DNA of 64,000 nucleotides from the NCBI GenBank assembly GCA_903882665.1, contig CAIRXW010000023.1:207596-271595 (forward strand), in the 5' to 3' direction. Position 1 is the first letter of the stretch; each line of letters begins with the position of its first letter. Under the pieces are notes generated by a model. The model ran no database searches. It saw only the letters and a program-made list of their open reading frames with translations, and had not been told where the DNA came from. The stretch comes from an uncultured Chlorobiaceae bacterium. Its GTDB lineage: Bacteria; Bacteroidota; Chlorobiia; Chlorobiales; Chlorobiaceae. The translations under genes were made by a program, and so were the position numbers. Positions 10,101 through 19,296 of this stretch are shown here, one piece after another.

Positions 10101-12429
10101 CCTGATGGTTCAGGTTGATGGTTTTCAGAGCGAGGTCGAATTGACCACGGTTAACCGTGTAGTCTGCAGTTTTACCATTGTCATCGTTGCCCTCAATGGT
10201 TCTTGTTCCGTTAGTAGTATGATTGAAGTCCCATGCCCGATGCAGAGTACCAGTGCCAGGGTCCCACGCTGTGGAAGAGTTCAGTGTCAGGGTTTCGACG
10301 CCCGTGATGGCTTTGGTGATGGCCGTGTCACCAACTTTGGTGCTGGAGCCATTAACGAGATCCAAATTCTTGTTGCTGCACACCGTGATGCTATCGTTAC
10401 CGGAGCCACCATCAACATAACCCTGGATGACCGAGAAGCCAAGGTCGTGAAGAGCGGTACCGGTGAAGAGGAAGTTGATCTGGTCATCACCCGAACCAGC
10501 AAGAACCTCGGCACCATGACCATCAGAATCCAGCGTTGAGTTGTCACCAGCAATAACCGTGTAGCCAAAACCGCTTCCGTCAACGGTGGTGGTAAGATTG
10601 ATGACATCGTTGCCAACGCCTGCATCAATCTGTGCCTCTTCCTGAAGATTATTGGCCGTAACCGAGTCGTTACCTTCACCAAGCGTAATCAGCGCGCCGT
10701 TATAGTCTCCCACTATTGCCTGACCGGGTCCACCCAGCAGGGTACCAACAACGACGGTATCAGCACCGGAACCGGTGTTGATTTCTGTTCTCCAGAGCGG
10801 GTTGCTGTGGCTCTCATCAAGGTCATTGGCAAGAACAACATCACTGCCATCACCGGTGTAAATCTTGCCTGCGAGCGTGACTGCATTATCTTCGCCGGTC
10901 CAAAGATGGCCGGTACCATCAACAGAGTCATGACCCCAGAGAGGCAGACCGGTACCATAATAACCGGTAAGAACCTGGTCGACCAGAACCGTGTCATTGC
11001 CATGACCGGTTGTAAAGGTTGCCAATGGATCATGCGCAGCGTTGGAGATGTTGACGTCGATATTGCCGTATGCTCCAGAACCGTTAAGCACAAAACCCTC
11101 AGCACTGCCTACAGAACCAAGTGTTACATTGCCGGAACCAACGACCGTGATCAGGTTGAGGCTTGCAACGGTATCGAAGGTAAAGGCATAGTCGTGCTCA
11201 ATGATACCAAGGTCATGACCGGCGAGCCCTGTAACCGGGAAAACGTGGCATGAGGACTGACCAGCTATGGTAAGCTTGTCAGCAGCAGGATAACCAAGAA
11301 CCGTCGGAACCGCAGGAACGTATCCAGTGTGTGGAGTACTGAGGTCTTCGCCAAGAACCAGATCGCCGTTTGCCGTGATGTGAAGGCTCTGGCTGGTTGA
11401 AGGGTTCGTGTCAGGATTAAGGTCAACAAGATTGACGGATGGGTCGCCATTCGAAATCAGGTTGATATGCTCAATCTGCTGCGTTGTACCATTTGTCCCC
11501 AGTGTCAACAGATTGGCGTAGACGTTGTTGAGTGTCAGGGTAACGGTGTCGCCTGTACCTGTAAGCTCCTGATTCAGGTAGGTGAAGGTGATGTCCGAAA
11601 CAGCATGCGTGTCGGAAACGGAAAGATTGGTCGCCTCAGCATGGAGATTCTTAATGGTGAAACCACCGGTAGAAACTGCGGTAACATTGACATTATTGAG
11701 GAAATGATCGGAATCCTGCATATCAAGATTGCTGGCATACGCCGTATCCCTGAAATCAACCGAGAATGTTTCGATATTGGTCAGATGCGGAGCAATGGTG
11801 TAACTCGCATTATCATTCGGGTTGTCAAGTGTCGCTGTTAACGTGGCGTGATCGCCAAGGCCGGTAAGACGGTCGCCGTTCTGCAGGGTGTTGACCAAAT
11901 CGTTACCACCCGGGGTGTACTCCGGATTGGAGATGAAAGTGTAGGCGCTTTTAGTCTCATCATAACTTGTCAGATAGACAGTTGAGGCTGGTGTTCCCGG
12001 ACGATTTTCAAAGCGACCAAACTCAATGTAATGCTTTGCTGCGGCATCATAGTTGGTAGCGCCAAGCCAGGCAATCAAGTCGGCATTTGCTGCAAGATAG
12101 GTTGCAGAGTCGAAATTAACCGTACGACCCTCATTGACGCCATGCAGAATGTAGTGCTGGGCTGCCGTAATCGCATCCTGGGCTGTAATGCCATCAGCAC
12201 CAAGCCAGTTGATCAGATCAACGTTCGATGCAAGATATTCCCATGCATCAAACTGGATTGAACGATGCTCTGCGTCAGCATGAGTATTGTAATGCCATGC
12301 CGAATTCGTTGAATCAGCCGGAGTCAGCACGCCATCAAGCAGCGCCCAGCCCCTCAGGTCACTGTAGGAAGCAAAATACTCCCAACTTTCCAATGAACCT
12401 GCCGCAATTGAAGGAGGAATTAATGACAT
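7189..12429 (-). CDS. Giant RTX-like, probably type-I-secreted repeat protein
   Basis: A 1746-aa protein, very rich in Gly, Asp, Asn and Thr and poor in Cys, with no N-terminal signal peptide. Residues 13-145 hold three degenerate repeats of about 45 aa of the form W/TYLAxNxDLIxWLG...AAxHYIxxGxxEGR, a repeat type known from large secreted proteins of cyanobacteria and green sulfur bacteria. The body is a beta-rich stretch with scattered RTX-like calcium-binding nonapeptides, clearest toward the C-terminus (GGSGDDYINGV, GGTGDDHIWAY, GGHGNDTIVL). The organisation suggests export by a type I secretion system and folding outside the cell in calcium, as an adhesin or surface-layer protein. No ABC exporter, HlyD or TolC gene is in the window. 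It stands alone between two terminator-like hairpins, inside a glycosyltransferase region. Confidence 0.88.
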   Translation of the reverse strand: MSLIPPSIAAGSLESWEYFASYSDLRGWALLDGVLTPADSTNSAWHYNTHADAEHRSIQFDAWEYLASNVDLINWLGADGITAQDAITAAQHYILHGVNEGRTVNFDSATYLAANADLIAWLGATNYDAAAKHYIEFGRFENRPGTPASTVYLTSYDETKSAYTFISNPEYTPGGNDLVNTLQNGDRLTGLGDHATLTATLDNPNDNASYTIAPHLTNIETFSVDFRDTAYASNLDMQDSDHFLNNVNVTAVSTGGFTIKNLHAEATNLSVSDTHAVSDITFTYLNQELTGTGDTVTLTLNNVYANLLTLGTNGTTQQIEHINLISNGDPSVNLVDLNPDTNPSTSQSLHITANGDLVLGEDLSTPHTGYVPAVPTVLGYPAADKLTIAGQSSCHVFPVTGLAGHDLGIIEHDYAFTFDTVASLNLITVVGSGNVTLGSVGSAEGFVLNGSGAYGNIDVNISNAAHDPLATFTTGHGNDTVLVDQVLTGYYGTGLPLWGHDSVDGTGHLWTGEDNAVTLAGKIYTGDGSDVVLANDLDESHSNPLWRTEINTGSGADTVVVGTLLGGPGQAIVGDYNGALITLGEGNDSVTANNLQEEAQIDAGVGNDVINLTTTVDGSGFGYTVIAGDNSTLDSDGHGAEVLAGSGDDQINFLFTGTALHDLGFSVIQGYVDGGSGNDSITVCSNKNLDLVNGSSTKVGDTAITKAITGVETLTLNSSTAWDPGTGTLHRAWDFNHTTNGTRTIEGNDDNGKTADYTVNRGQFDLALKTINLNHQDGVILNIAHEIHDTFVAYGGDAAVDTLTNLVNDEQINLTALETYTNNGAGYQGSALALVTGTGAAADTLGTVYGAGDVHSVCGVMVPFTADLTVNLGLANGTGTGDIAHVAINGLGAQTSIYSDLRPATTVLNSDFSINDSAHNYDGIALTVIGNHNHGIDLNNDFLGNLTLTGSGTTAGGNLTIINIGTGGTGDGHSVVNTSAYDGNVYLGIDSSVNHTVISGSGNDIVRLGDDSVISLGNDYVDLKGGNDTVIFNGLGTGSVNHAGLSNSDTVIGGSGYDTLAIAGQDAGSGIGVSISETELQTVLGFEAIQFSVGQGEPSFYHLTLANSVFAQNGVSTNNVLRPSEKVIDIVNNNLDEYNLVLDHNNSLANGSGHWTQLGNVSESDLTINLLKVGIDYQITYDGATNAEGEQGSGDHCIVAHGSNDRFIFNDGNLDGGDTINGGAHDGDGTTVLNDGALHNGGAYTQVLSDIRAFYPTHFSVSGSGLGNGDVLEIRNDAEVIAGHDLANVKNVGTIVFNNDISSSAQTLIIDLNDAVVDNMVDSLHTASTVAGGHETLVIVANDGTISQNHAAQLNLDASTLHVQSQLFIQLDDKDYGTHLGGTGSTADGGVFGFDSILGGSGDDYINGVTGHYGGGSGPGDIIDGGAGTDTIGFTTYFSDFSDNQIKNVEVIDVWHDVNHDSLAGGSDQIYVDLTLQGGSSVENFTINVHEHNGTGSGNILWGGQDNDTIHIYDNYADVHGYYGNDIITVENVANQNGESISGGLGSDSIVGGTGDDHIWAYESSGSGTGDDTITGGHGNDTIVLNTGSGNGNDWVNYAYGTGDGVDTISNFTTGTGAGHDHFNFTGTGDTAGLGINATLVQHVDLTAGAGVAGAGIVVVNSSYNAGSDINLTAATVLTALTTTNSLTDSAGDVYYVAVDNGYNTAIARVSDANGILAASDITIIAHLVGVTDASVLVAGNFPGHP

Positions 12430-12830
12430 AGTTTTATCTGTTTATTGATTTATGTAGAACAATTGAATTTAATAACCTGAAACAACATCATAAAAACCTA
12501 TACGCGCCACAAACCGCACCTTACCCTCATGCTAATTAAAATCCCTGTTTGCGCAACATTCATGTTAATAATGTATAAAATAAAAAAGTAAAGAAAAAAG
12601 GAAAAGGGGAAAAAAACGAATTAACCCCCAAAAACTATGACCACTCTGTGAGCAACCGCCACACTCCACCGGAACAACCGGGCTGCTTTTCAATTGTCAT
12701 CACCAATAGACATTATAGCTAACAATAGTAAATATACAGCTCTTGAACAAGAGTTTGTCAATAAAATACCTGTTTCATGGTATTTTATCAACGGTAGCCA
12801 GGCCAAAACACCGATACTCATCCATCACCC
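12430..12830. other. Intergenic leader region upstream of the giant gene
   Basis: About 400 nt, AT-rich, with no convincing ORF on either strand. It must hold the promoter of the giant repeat gene (minus strand) and the 3' end of the epimerase transcript. There is a purine-rich stretch around 12585-12615 and two inverted repeats near 12740-12788, listed separately. No clear -35/-10 pair could be assigned, and no Shine-Dalgarno precedes the giant gene's ATG at 12429. Confidence 0.6.
12740..12788. repeat. Two adjacent inverted repeats (operator or terminator candidates)
   Basis: CTCTTG-AA-CAAGAG (12740-12753) is a 14-bp near-palindrome. Eight bases further, ATAAAATACC-TGTTTCAT-GGTATTTTAT (12761-12788) is a perfect 10-bp inverted repeat with an 8-nt loop. 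The second could end the epimerase transcript, although no T-run follows on the minus strand. Either could bind a dimeric regulator. They lie over 300 nt from the giant gene's start. Confidence 0.55.
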
Positions 12831-13760
12831 TTATTGTTTGTAATTATTGCGGTTACTGAACATTGCACGGATCCCTTCTTCAAGGCGAAGCCGTGCATGC
12901 CAGCCCAGTTTTTGTTCTGCCTTTGAAACGTCAAGGAGGCAGCAGTCGGGCAGCGTTTGATTTTCCGGCAGTTCTTCACTCTGAATGGGTAGATCGGAGC
13001 CGCTTATTTTGCGTATCAAACCGAGAATTTCTATGACGGATGTTTTTTTCCCGCTGCCAATGTTGAAGATGTCGAAAGGGTGAGCATGTTTCAGGGCGAG
13101 CACGAGGGCTTGTGCTACATCGGCAACATGAACGTAGTCTCGAATGTTTTCAGGGTTTCCAAACAGTCGCAACGGCAGCCCCATGGTGGCTCTTGAAACA
13201 GAGGTTCCAATTAACCCCTGCATTCTGAGCGGCGGGAGCAGTGCTCCGTAGGCATTGGAGACGCGCAGTACAGTGGCGCGCAAAATCCCTTTATCGGCCG
13301 CGGCACGCAGATAGTGCTCAATGGTCAGTTTCTGGATTCCATAGATCAGCGATGGAGTACAGGGGTCATCTTCCCTTGAGGGATGGTGATCGAAGGTAGT
13401 ACCATAAACCGCACCGCCGCTGCTTATATATATAATATGGGGGCAGCAACCGTTTTTTTCGATTGCCTGGAGTAACTGGAGTGATGGAAGGAGATTGACG
13501 ACTGCATCGGCCACAAGGTCTTTGCCTCTCATGAGGGGAGTGCCTTCATGCGCCAGATGCATGATGACCTCCTGGCCTTGCACAAGAGCGTCACACACGG
13601 CAACATCCGTCAAGTCGCCCTTGATCCATTGCGCTGGTGTGTCGGTGTCAGGCAGCGTATTCCTGTAGAGGAGGGTCAGTTCATGACCTCCTGCCTGCAT
13701 AAGCGCTTTTTGTGCTGCACAACCAATGAGACCGGCTGCTCCCGTTATTGCTATACGCAT
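12831..13760 (-). CDS. NAD-dependent nucleotide-sugar epimerase/dehydratase
   Basis: Extended short-chain dehydrogenase of 309 aa that probably interconverts a UDP- or dTDP-sugar. The N-terminus MRIAITGAAGLIGCAAQKAL is the Rossmann glycine motif. The catalytic set is seen as ISSGGAVYG (Ser), YGIQK (Tyr and Lys) and VLRVSNAYG. It resembles UDP-glucose 4-epimerase/WbpP-type enzymes, but the exact sugar cannot be assigned. Its start overlaps the end of the upstream GT4 gene by 10 nt (stop at 13751, ATG at 13760), so the pair is translationally coupled and probably feeds the same glycan. Confidence 0.9.
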   Translation of the reverse strand: MRIAITGAAGLIGCAAQKALMQAGGHELTLLYRNTLPDTDTPAQWIKGDLTDVAVCDALVQGQEVIMHLAHEGTPLMRGKDLVADAVVNLLPSLQLLQAIEKNGCCPHIIYISSGGAVYGTTFDHHPSREDDPCTPSLIYGIQKLTIEHYLRAAADKGILRATVLRVSNAYGALLPPLRMQGLIGTSVSRATMGLPLRLFGNPENIRDYVHVADVAQALVLALKHAHPFDIFNIGSGKKTSVIEILGLIRKISGSDLPIQSEELPENQTLPDCCLLDVSKAEQKLGWHARLRLEEGIRAMFSNRNNYKQ

Positions 13761-15007
13761 AGGGTGTGCTCAAGTTCCGTCTCAATGTGTGAGACCATTG
13801 TTTCAAAGGTAAAGGCCCTGGCTCGTTCGGTTGCGGCGCATGAGAGTTGCGCGCGGAGTCGATCGTTTTTGATCATTTCGACAACCTGGCGCTTCAGGCT
13901 GCTGGCGTTCCCGGCTTCAAAGAGCAGTCCGGTTTGTCGATGCCCGACAATTTCAACATTTCCCCCTGCTGCCGAGGCAACAGTGGGTATTCCAGCTTCA
14001 AGTGCCAGTATCAGTGTCAGTGAAAAGGGTTCGTAAAGTGAGGGAAAGAGGTAGATGTCAAATTGCTGGAAAAGTTCGAACAACCCGGATTCTGCTACCG
14101 GCTGACGAAAGGAGAGTGACTTTTCAAGCCCCAGCCGGGATGCCAGGTCGTCAAGACGCTCTTTGTAGCCCTTATCCTGTGTATCGCCGACGATGGTCAG
14201 GGTAACCAATCGATCGGGGCAAGCCTGCTGAATGCCGGCAAGTGCTTCGAGAGCCGTATGCACCCCCTTGATATCAACAAGACGCCCGGCAAAGAGAAGC
14301 CGGACTTCACCCTCCGCAACAAAGGTTGTCCGTTCCTTGCGCAGGGCGTCAGGCTCGTGCAGAAAATGAACTCCGTGGTAGCAGATGGTGTAGCCCTCCT
14401 GAAAGCGGCATGCGGCATCCTGGTAGAGCTGCATCATGAATTTGCTTGCAAAAATTGCGCGTCCCTTGATGGTTATGATACTGTTGCGGCTTTTTTTCTT
14501 TTTACCGCCGTTGAGTATTCGTTTGATGATTCCGCCGGCTTCCTTTTTTTTGAAGACCTCACTGGAAAAGTAGTTGCCAATAAATTCCGCATTGAGAAAC
14601 ATCAGCATCCAGTTGTCGGTAAGCAGGTAGAGTTTTGCAAGCGTGCTTTGTTGAATCAGATCAAGAAAACCATGATTGAAAAAATAGAGGTTCCAGACAA
14701 AGAGCATGTCAGGCTTTGCCTCTTCAACAAGCTGGCAAAACTGCTCTTCATTATGCCGTTCCCATTTTGCCCGGTCTTCGGGTGAAGCGTCGAAAGGCTG
14801 ATAGATTGCTCCTTCAGTAGCAAAGAGTTTCAGCGTCCTGATAACCCGCTGTCCCCTGGTTTCCTCATGACGACCCCCATAACTGCTTGTAAGCACTGTA
14901 ATTACGTGCCCACGATCGTGCAATGCCGATGCCATTTCAAAGCAGAGCCGTTCATATCCTCCAATGACGTTTGGCGGATAGAGATTGCTGATGAAGAGAA
15001 TTTTCAT
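13751..15007 (-). CDS. GT4-family glycosyltransferase
   Basis: GT-B-fold retaining glycosyltransferase of 418 aa. It begins MKILFISNLYPPNVIGGYERLCFEMASAL, the typical acceptor-domain start of GT4 enzymes with the conserved GG loop. The donor domain starts near residue 230 (VRLLFAGRLVDIKGVHTALEAL) and carries the E-x7-E-like region LILALEAGIPTVASAAGGNVEIV. There is no signal peptide. A basic KKEAGGIIKRILNGGKKKK patch near residue 155 may favour membrane contact. It is divergent from the 982-aa fusion gene across a 233-nt gap and overlaps the epimerase downstream. Confidence 0.92.
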   Translation of the reverse strand: MKILFISNLYPPNVIGGYERLCFEMASALHDRGHVITVLTSSYGGRHEETRGQRVIRTLKLFATEGAIYQPFDASPEDRAKWERHNEEQFCQLVEEAKPDMLFVWNLYFFNHGFLDLIQQSTLAKLYLLTDNWMLMFLNAEFIGNYFSSEVFKKKEAGGIIKRILNGGKKKKSRNSIITIKGRAIFASKFMMQLYQDAACRFQEGYTICYHGVHFLHEPDALRKERTTFVAEGEVRLLFAGRLVDIKGVHTALEALAGIQQACPDRLVTLTIVGDTQDKGYKERLDDLASRLGLEKSLSFRQPVAESGLFELFQQFDIYLFPSLYEPFSLTLILALEAGIPTVASAAGGNVEIVGHRQTGLLFEAGNASSLKRQVVEMIKNDRLRAQLSCAATERARAFTFETMVSHIETELEHTLCV

Positions 15008-15240
15008 TGACAGAGAGAGATGACTTCGGCCTGAGCTTGTTAAAGGGTGAATATATCAAAAGAGAGCTTTCATAACTAATTTGAATCCGATAGTCAGCCC
15101 ATCGCCCGGCAGAAATTTTTTTAAGCTCATTGTTCTCTCTTTATTGATTTGTTGGTATTTTCTGCCACCGCATCGGTTACGAAAGGAGGGAAATGGCCGG
15201 AGTCAGGATGAAGAGCGGTGGCTGACCGTCCACGGCACTG
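15008..15240. other. Divergent intergenic region
   Basis: This 233-nt gap separates the minus-strand GT4 gene from the plus-strand fusion gene and should hold promoters for both. I see no strong inverted repeat, riboswitch or conserved box in it. Confidence 0.4.
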
Positions 15241-18189
15241 ATGGATGTGATCCTCTTATTATTTTTAAAGCGCTTACCCAACATCATGGAAGAGATTCTT
15301 TCGCAAGCTTCACTGCTGCAACCACTCCATATCCAACTGCCGCTGAGCTGGGCCGGGCATATTCCTTTGGCGTTCTGGCTGATTGATGTGGCAAGGCCTG
15401 CTGTTTTTGTTGAACTCGGCACGCATACGGCCAACTCCTATTTTGCTTTTTGCCAGAGTGTGCAGCAGCACCATCTTTCGACGCGTTGCTACGCCGTTGA
15501 TACCTGGAAAGGCGATGAACATGCGGGCTCTTACGGCGATGAGGTGTATGAGATGGTGGAGGCTTATAATCAATCGCACTACCACGCCTTTTCGTCGCTG
15601 ATGAGAATGACGTTCGATGAGGCACTCTCCTCTTTCGGTGACGGATCCATAGATCTGCTGCATATTGATGGTCTGCACTCATACGAGGCTGTCCGTCACG
15701 ATTTTGAAAGCTGGCTGCCGAAAATGTCGGAGAGGGGTGTGGTGCTGTTTCATGATACCAATGTCAGGGAGAGAGGGTTCGGGGTTTGGAGGCTATGGGA
15801 TGAGCTTTCGGCTCTCTATCCGAATTTCTCTTTTGAGCATTCGTATGGCCTTGGCCTCCTCTTTACCGGAAAAGGAGAGTCAGAGAGGATCCGCAGGGTA
15901 ATCGAGGAGTGGTCATCAGATGAGAAGAGCGCTCTGGTCCGGACGTTTTTTGCTGCGGCAGGTGAGCGCATCGTGTTGGGGTATCGTACCTCTGAGCTGA
16001 CAGAGAAGCTTGATGATCTCGCCCGTGACCTTCAGAATCGCAACCGTGACCTTCAGGAGCGTGAGGCCCAAATCACAACTCTGGGCAGCCATCTGCAGGA
16101 GCGGGAGGCCCAATTCACGACGCTGAGCAACGACTATAACCGCATCATCGGTTCAAGCAGTTGGAAAATGACGAAACCGTTACGAAAACTGTCGAACTCT
16201 GTGCGTAAACGGTCGAACTCTGTGCGAAAACTGTCGCGAAAAATTCGCCATGCTTTTCTCGTCTTTCTTGCCGACAACTCTCTTGCTCCGGGTTACGTCC
16301 TGAAGCATGATGCCCTTTTAAACCTGAAGCAGGTATACCGAACCTTGTTCAAGGGTGGAGCAAAAGAGTGCATTGTGGTGATCGATGCATTAACGCCAAC
16401 ACCGGATCAGGATTCAGGATCTATCGATACCTTTCTTTCTCTGAAGGCGCTGGCAGAGCTCGGCTACGATGTCACCTTTATACCCGATAACCTTCAGTAC
16501 AGGGAGCACTATACCGACAACCTTGTGGCGCTCGGTGTCCGTTGCCTTGACAAGCGCACGATTACCTCCATTGATGAGTTTTTTGCCGTTGCGGGAACGT
16601 ATTGCAAGGTGGTGATGCTCTGCAGGGTGACTGTCGCCGATTCGCACCTGCCGACCGTGCGCAGGCATGCTCCACAGGCTGCAATCATTTTTAATACGGT
16701 TGACCTGCATTTTTTGCGCGAAGAGCGGAGTGCCGAGCTGAAAAATTCTGACCGGCTGCGATGCGAGGCGAAAAACACCAGAACCAAAGAGCTCGCCCTG
16801 ATGCGCGCGGCCGATGCTACCATTGTCTTGAGTACAACAGAGCTTGAACTTGTCCGCCAAATTGATCCTTCGCTGCGGGTTTCTCTCCTGCCCTTTTTTC
16901 GTCATCTGCCGGGCAGAACCCTTTCTTTTAGTGAGCGACGCGATATTGTCTTTATCGGCAGTTTTCAGCACTTGCCGAACGTTGATGCGATAACCTGGTT
17001 TATCGGTGAAGTCTGGCCTTTGGTGCGCGAGAAAATAGCCGATGCAAGGCTGCTGATTTTGGGAAGTAATCCAACCGAAGAGCTCTATGCGGCGGCGCAT
17101 GGTGATGAGCGGATAACCGTTATTGGATTTGTGCCGGAGCTTGGGGATTATTTTAATTGCTGCCGGCTTTCGGTGGCACCGCTGAGAACAGGGGCCGGCA
17201 TTAAGGGGAAAATTGTCACCAGCGCCAGTTACGGTGTGCCTTGTGTGGCAACAACCCTGGCGGCTGAAGGAATGGGGCTGACTTCGGGCCGCGAAATTCT
17301 GGTTGCCGATGGAGCGGAACGTTTTGCTGATGCGGTCGTCAGGCTTTATACCGATGAGTCGTTATGGCATGAAATCAGTGACCGTGCTCTTGTTTTCATG
17401 GAGCAAAATTTTTCTTGCTCAGCAGGAAAAGAGAGGCTTAAACAGTTTCTGGCTTCCCTGCTTTCCTCGAAGGGAGCGCAGGAGAGGCCTGAGGCAATCT
17501 CTTGCGAATTTGCGTCAAACCATGAATCCTGTCAGTTCATTTCTCTCCCCTCCCCGGCATCAGACGATGCCGGCAAAAGGCTGAGGGTTGTGGTGGAGGT
17601 GCCCTCTTTTGACAAGGGCGATCTTGAAAATGTGCTGCTCGATACGGTGCTCGCTTTTGATAAAACGCTTTTTGAGTGTGCAATTGTTACTCCGGGAGCG
17701 TTGGGTGATCTCGGTGGAAAAGCTGAATCGGCAGGGATCAGGGTGGTACAACTCCCGAAGATCAAGAGCGATTTTGCCTATAACCGTTTTTTGAAAAAAT
17801 ATTGCCCGCAGTTGTCGATATCGCATGGCTCCTATCTGGGATATCAGCTTTTTGATGCTTTGAGGATACCGAACATCACGGTTCTTCATCTTGATGACGC
17901 ATGCATGAGCAACGAGCAGTGGAATGATTTTCGCAAATTCAAGCCTTGTGTGGATCTCTATATTGCGGCTTCAATAAAAGCGGCTGACTGTGCAAGAAAG
18001 AATCTCGGCATTCCGGGTGAAAAAGTTGTCGTCGTTCCCAATGGTCTGCCTTTGGGCGAAGATGAGAAGCTGAACGGTCGGAACGCAGAGCTCCGCCATT
18101 CATTTTCGGATGTGGTGGCACAGTTTGAGAAGTTGATGCTCAAGGTGATTGAAGAGAATCGTGGTGAAACTGTTTTGACCAATGGATAA
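15241..18189 (+). CDS. Methyltransferase / coiled-coil / glycosyltransferase fusion
   Basis: A 982-aa protein with at least three parts. Residues 53-215 are a class I SAM methyltransferase of the Methyltransf_24 type ([49 protein letters not shown]). Residues 250-335 form a coiled coil with repeated LQEREAQxTTL, then [13 protein letters not shown] and three basic heptads. Residues 378-740 are a GT4-like glycosyltransferase ([33 protein letters not shown]). Residues 776-982 look like the N-terminal half only of another GT-B enzyme, ending at [12 protein letters not shown]. Such fusions are usual in O-antigen or surface-glycan assembly. The first ATG (15241) is taken; ATG 15286 is possible. The stop overlaps the next gene by 8 nt. 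Confidence 0.85.
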   Translation: MDVILLLFLKRLPNIMEEILSQASLLQPLHIQLPLSWAGHIPLAFWLIDVARPAVFVELGTHTANSYFAFCQSVQQHHLSTRCYAVDTWKGDEHAGSYGDEVYEMVEAYNQSHYHAFSSLMRMTFDEALSSFGDGSIDLLHIDGLHSYEAVRHDFESWLPKMSERGVVLFHDTNVRERGFGVWRLWDELSALYPNFSFEHSYGLGLLFTGKGESERIRRVIEEWSSDEKSALVRTFFAAAGERIVLGYRTSELTEKLDDLARDLQNRNRDLQEREAQITTLGSHLQEREAQFTTLSNDYNRIIGSSSWKMTKPLRKLSNSVRKRSNSVRKLSRKIRHAFLVFLADNSLAPGYVLKHDALLNLKQVYRTLFKGGAKECIVVIDALTPTPDQDSGSIDTFLSLKALAELGYDVTFIPDNLQYREHYTDNLVALGVRCLDKRTITSIDEFFAVAGTYCKVVMLCRVTVADSHLPTVRRHAPQAAIIFNTVDLHFLREERSAELKNSDRLRCEAKNTRTKELALMRAADATIVLSTTELELVRQIDPSLRVSLLPFFRHLPGRTLSFSERRDIVFIGSFQHLPNVDAITWFIGEVWPLVREKIADARLLILGSNPTEELYAAAHGDERITVIGFVPELGDYFNCCRLSVAPLRTGAGIKGKIVTSASYGVPCVATTLAAEGMGLTSGREILVADGAERFADAVVRLYTDESLWHEISDRALVFMEQNFSCSAGKERLKQFLASLLSSKGAQERPEAISCEFASNHESCQFISLPSPASDDAGKRLRVVVEVPSFDKGDLENVLLDTVLAFDKTLFECAIVTPGALGDLGGKAESAGIRVVQLPKIKSDFAYNRFLKKYCPQLSISHGSYLGYQLFDALRIPNITVLHLDDACMSNEQWNDFRKFKPCVDLYIAASIKAADCARKNLGIPGEKVVVVPNGLPLGEDEKLNGRNAELRHSFSDVVAQFEKLMLKVIEENRGETVLTNG
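16183..16245 (+). repeat. Three 21-bp tandem repeats encoding basic heptads
   Basis: Copies of CGAAAACTGTCGAACTCTGTG, the third diverged at its 3' half, encode [14 protein letters not shown] and RKLSRKI in the linker of the fusion protein. The near-identical first two copies point to recent in-frame duplication, and the unit could vary in number between strains. Confidence 0.85.
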
Positions 18190-19108
18190 TCCGTCAATCA
18201 GCGTGGTTTTACCGTTGTACAACCATGCTCACTACATTGCCTCAACGCTGCAAAGTGTTTTGGAGCAAACATCTCCTGTTGATGAAATCATTCTGATCGA
18301 TGATGGCTCAACCGATAACGGGTTCAGCGTTGCCTGTGAAATGCTGAAAAATGAGCCGAGAGCGACCTTGTTGCAGCAGAAAAATTGCGGCGCGGAGCAG
18401 ACGCTGAACCGGGCAATAGAACGCTCACAAGGTGAATTTATTGCTGTGCTTAATACTGATGACCTTTTTTTGCCGACTAAAATAGAGCGGTGCCGGGAAA
18501 TTATCGGCGATAATCCGGAAATTGATTTTATCTGCGGCGGTATCGGCATCATTGATGAAAAGGGTGAACGGCTCTCGGGTGGTGAAACCGTTGAGTGGCT
18601 CCGAAGGGCTGCGGCGTTCCAGAAAAAGTGCCGGACTCTTGACCTGGCTTTTTTGAACGAAAACTCGGTGACATCGACGTCAAACATGGTTTTTTCGCGT
18701 GAGCTGTGGAGAAATTGCGATGGATTTCAGCCGCTGCGCTATTGCCACGATCTGGATTTTCTTTTGACCGCACTCTCTGATCACGGTGTCATGATCGATA
18801 TGGAGCAGACACATATCCTTTACAGGGTCCATCAAAATAACACCATCAAGGAAAACGTCCTGAAGGTACGCCTTGAAGTGGCTGCGGTAATGGCCAATGC
18901 CATGAGAAGCAACAGTTCCCGGTTGCTTGATGCTGAGCACCTCTCTTCAGATTTGCTGCTGATTTCAGAGATAATGAGGTCAAAAAACAATGCGGCGCTG
19001 CTCTCGGCGCTCCAACTGCTGCGAAATAACTGTTCTGACCGTCACCATTTTTATACGCTGCTCAATAATCAAAAAACCTCAGAGTGTTTGATCAAACATT
19101 TTATGTAG
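18182..19108 (+). CDS. GT2-family glycosyltransferase
   Basis: Inverting GT-A-fold glycosyltransferase of 308 aa. The N-terminal domain shows the family hallmarks: [25 protein letters not shown], then [11 protein letters not shown], and [16 protein letters not shown] with the DxD-like metal site. The C-terminal 80 residues are helical and not recognised. There are no membrane spans. The ATG lies inside the stop region of the upstream fusion gene (ATGGATAA overlap), so it is translationally coupled to it. It most likely adds one residue to the same surface glycan; donor and acceptor are unknown. Confidence 0.92.
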   Translation: MDNPSISVVLPLYNHAHYIASTLQSVLEQTSPVDEIILIDDGSTDNGFSVACEMLKNEPRATLLQQKNCGAEQTLNRAIERSQGEFIAVLNTDDLFLPTKIERCREIIGDNPEIDFICGGIGIIDEKGERLSGGETVEWLRRAAAFQKKCRTLDLAFLNENSVTSTSNMVFSRELWRNCDGFQPLRYCHDLDFLLTALSDHGVMIDMEQTHILYRVHQNNTIKENVLKVRLEVAAVMANAMRSNSSRLLDAEHLSSDLLLISEIMRSKNNAALLSALQLLRNNCSDRHHFYTLLNNQKTSECLIKHFM

Positions 19109-19296
19109 TGGCTGAAAGGAATGCCTTGTCAAGATACTTTTTACGCTTCTGAAAAGTATCCATCAATAGCGTTAAGGCTTTGTCGATATTGTGCGAAATA
19201 ATATCCGGATTCCAGTGCCAGTCCTCAAAGCCGAATCCGGTCTGACGAAGATCGGTACGATGTCGTATCGGGTTTCGTGCATCAAAACAGTTTCGC
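19109..19296. other. Convergent intergenic segment with a hairpin
   Basis: Between the convergent GT2 and acyltransferase genes. GATACTTTT (19133-19141) pairs with AAAAGTATC (19152-19160) to form a 9-bp hairpin that may stop transcripts from either side. A minus-strand frame across the gap reads like protein (ERNCFDARNPIRHRTDLRQ) but has no independent start. Confidence 0.45.

Noticed and set aside
9865-10539. Plus-strand ORF of 224 aa opposite the giant gene
   Set aside because: Shadow of the strongly biased repeat-protein codons, as are the other plus-strand ORFs between 7.5 and 12.4 kb.
16414-17100. Minus-strand ORF of 228 aa
   Set aside because: Antisense to the glycosyltransferase part of the fusion gene, which has family motifs.
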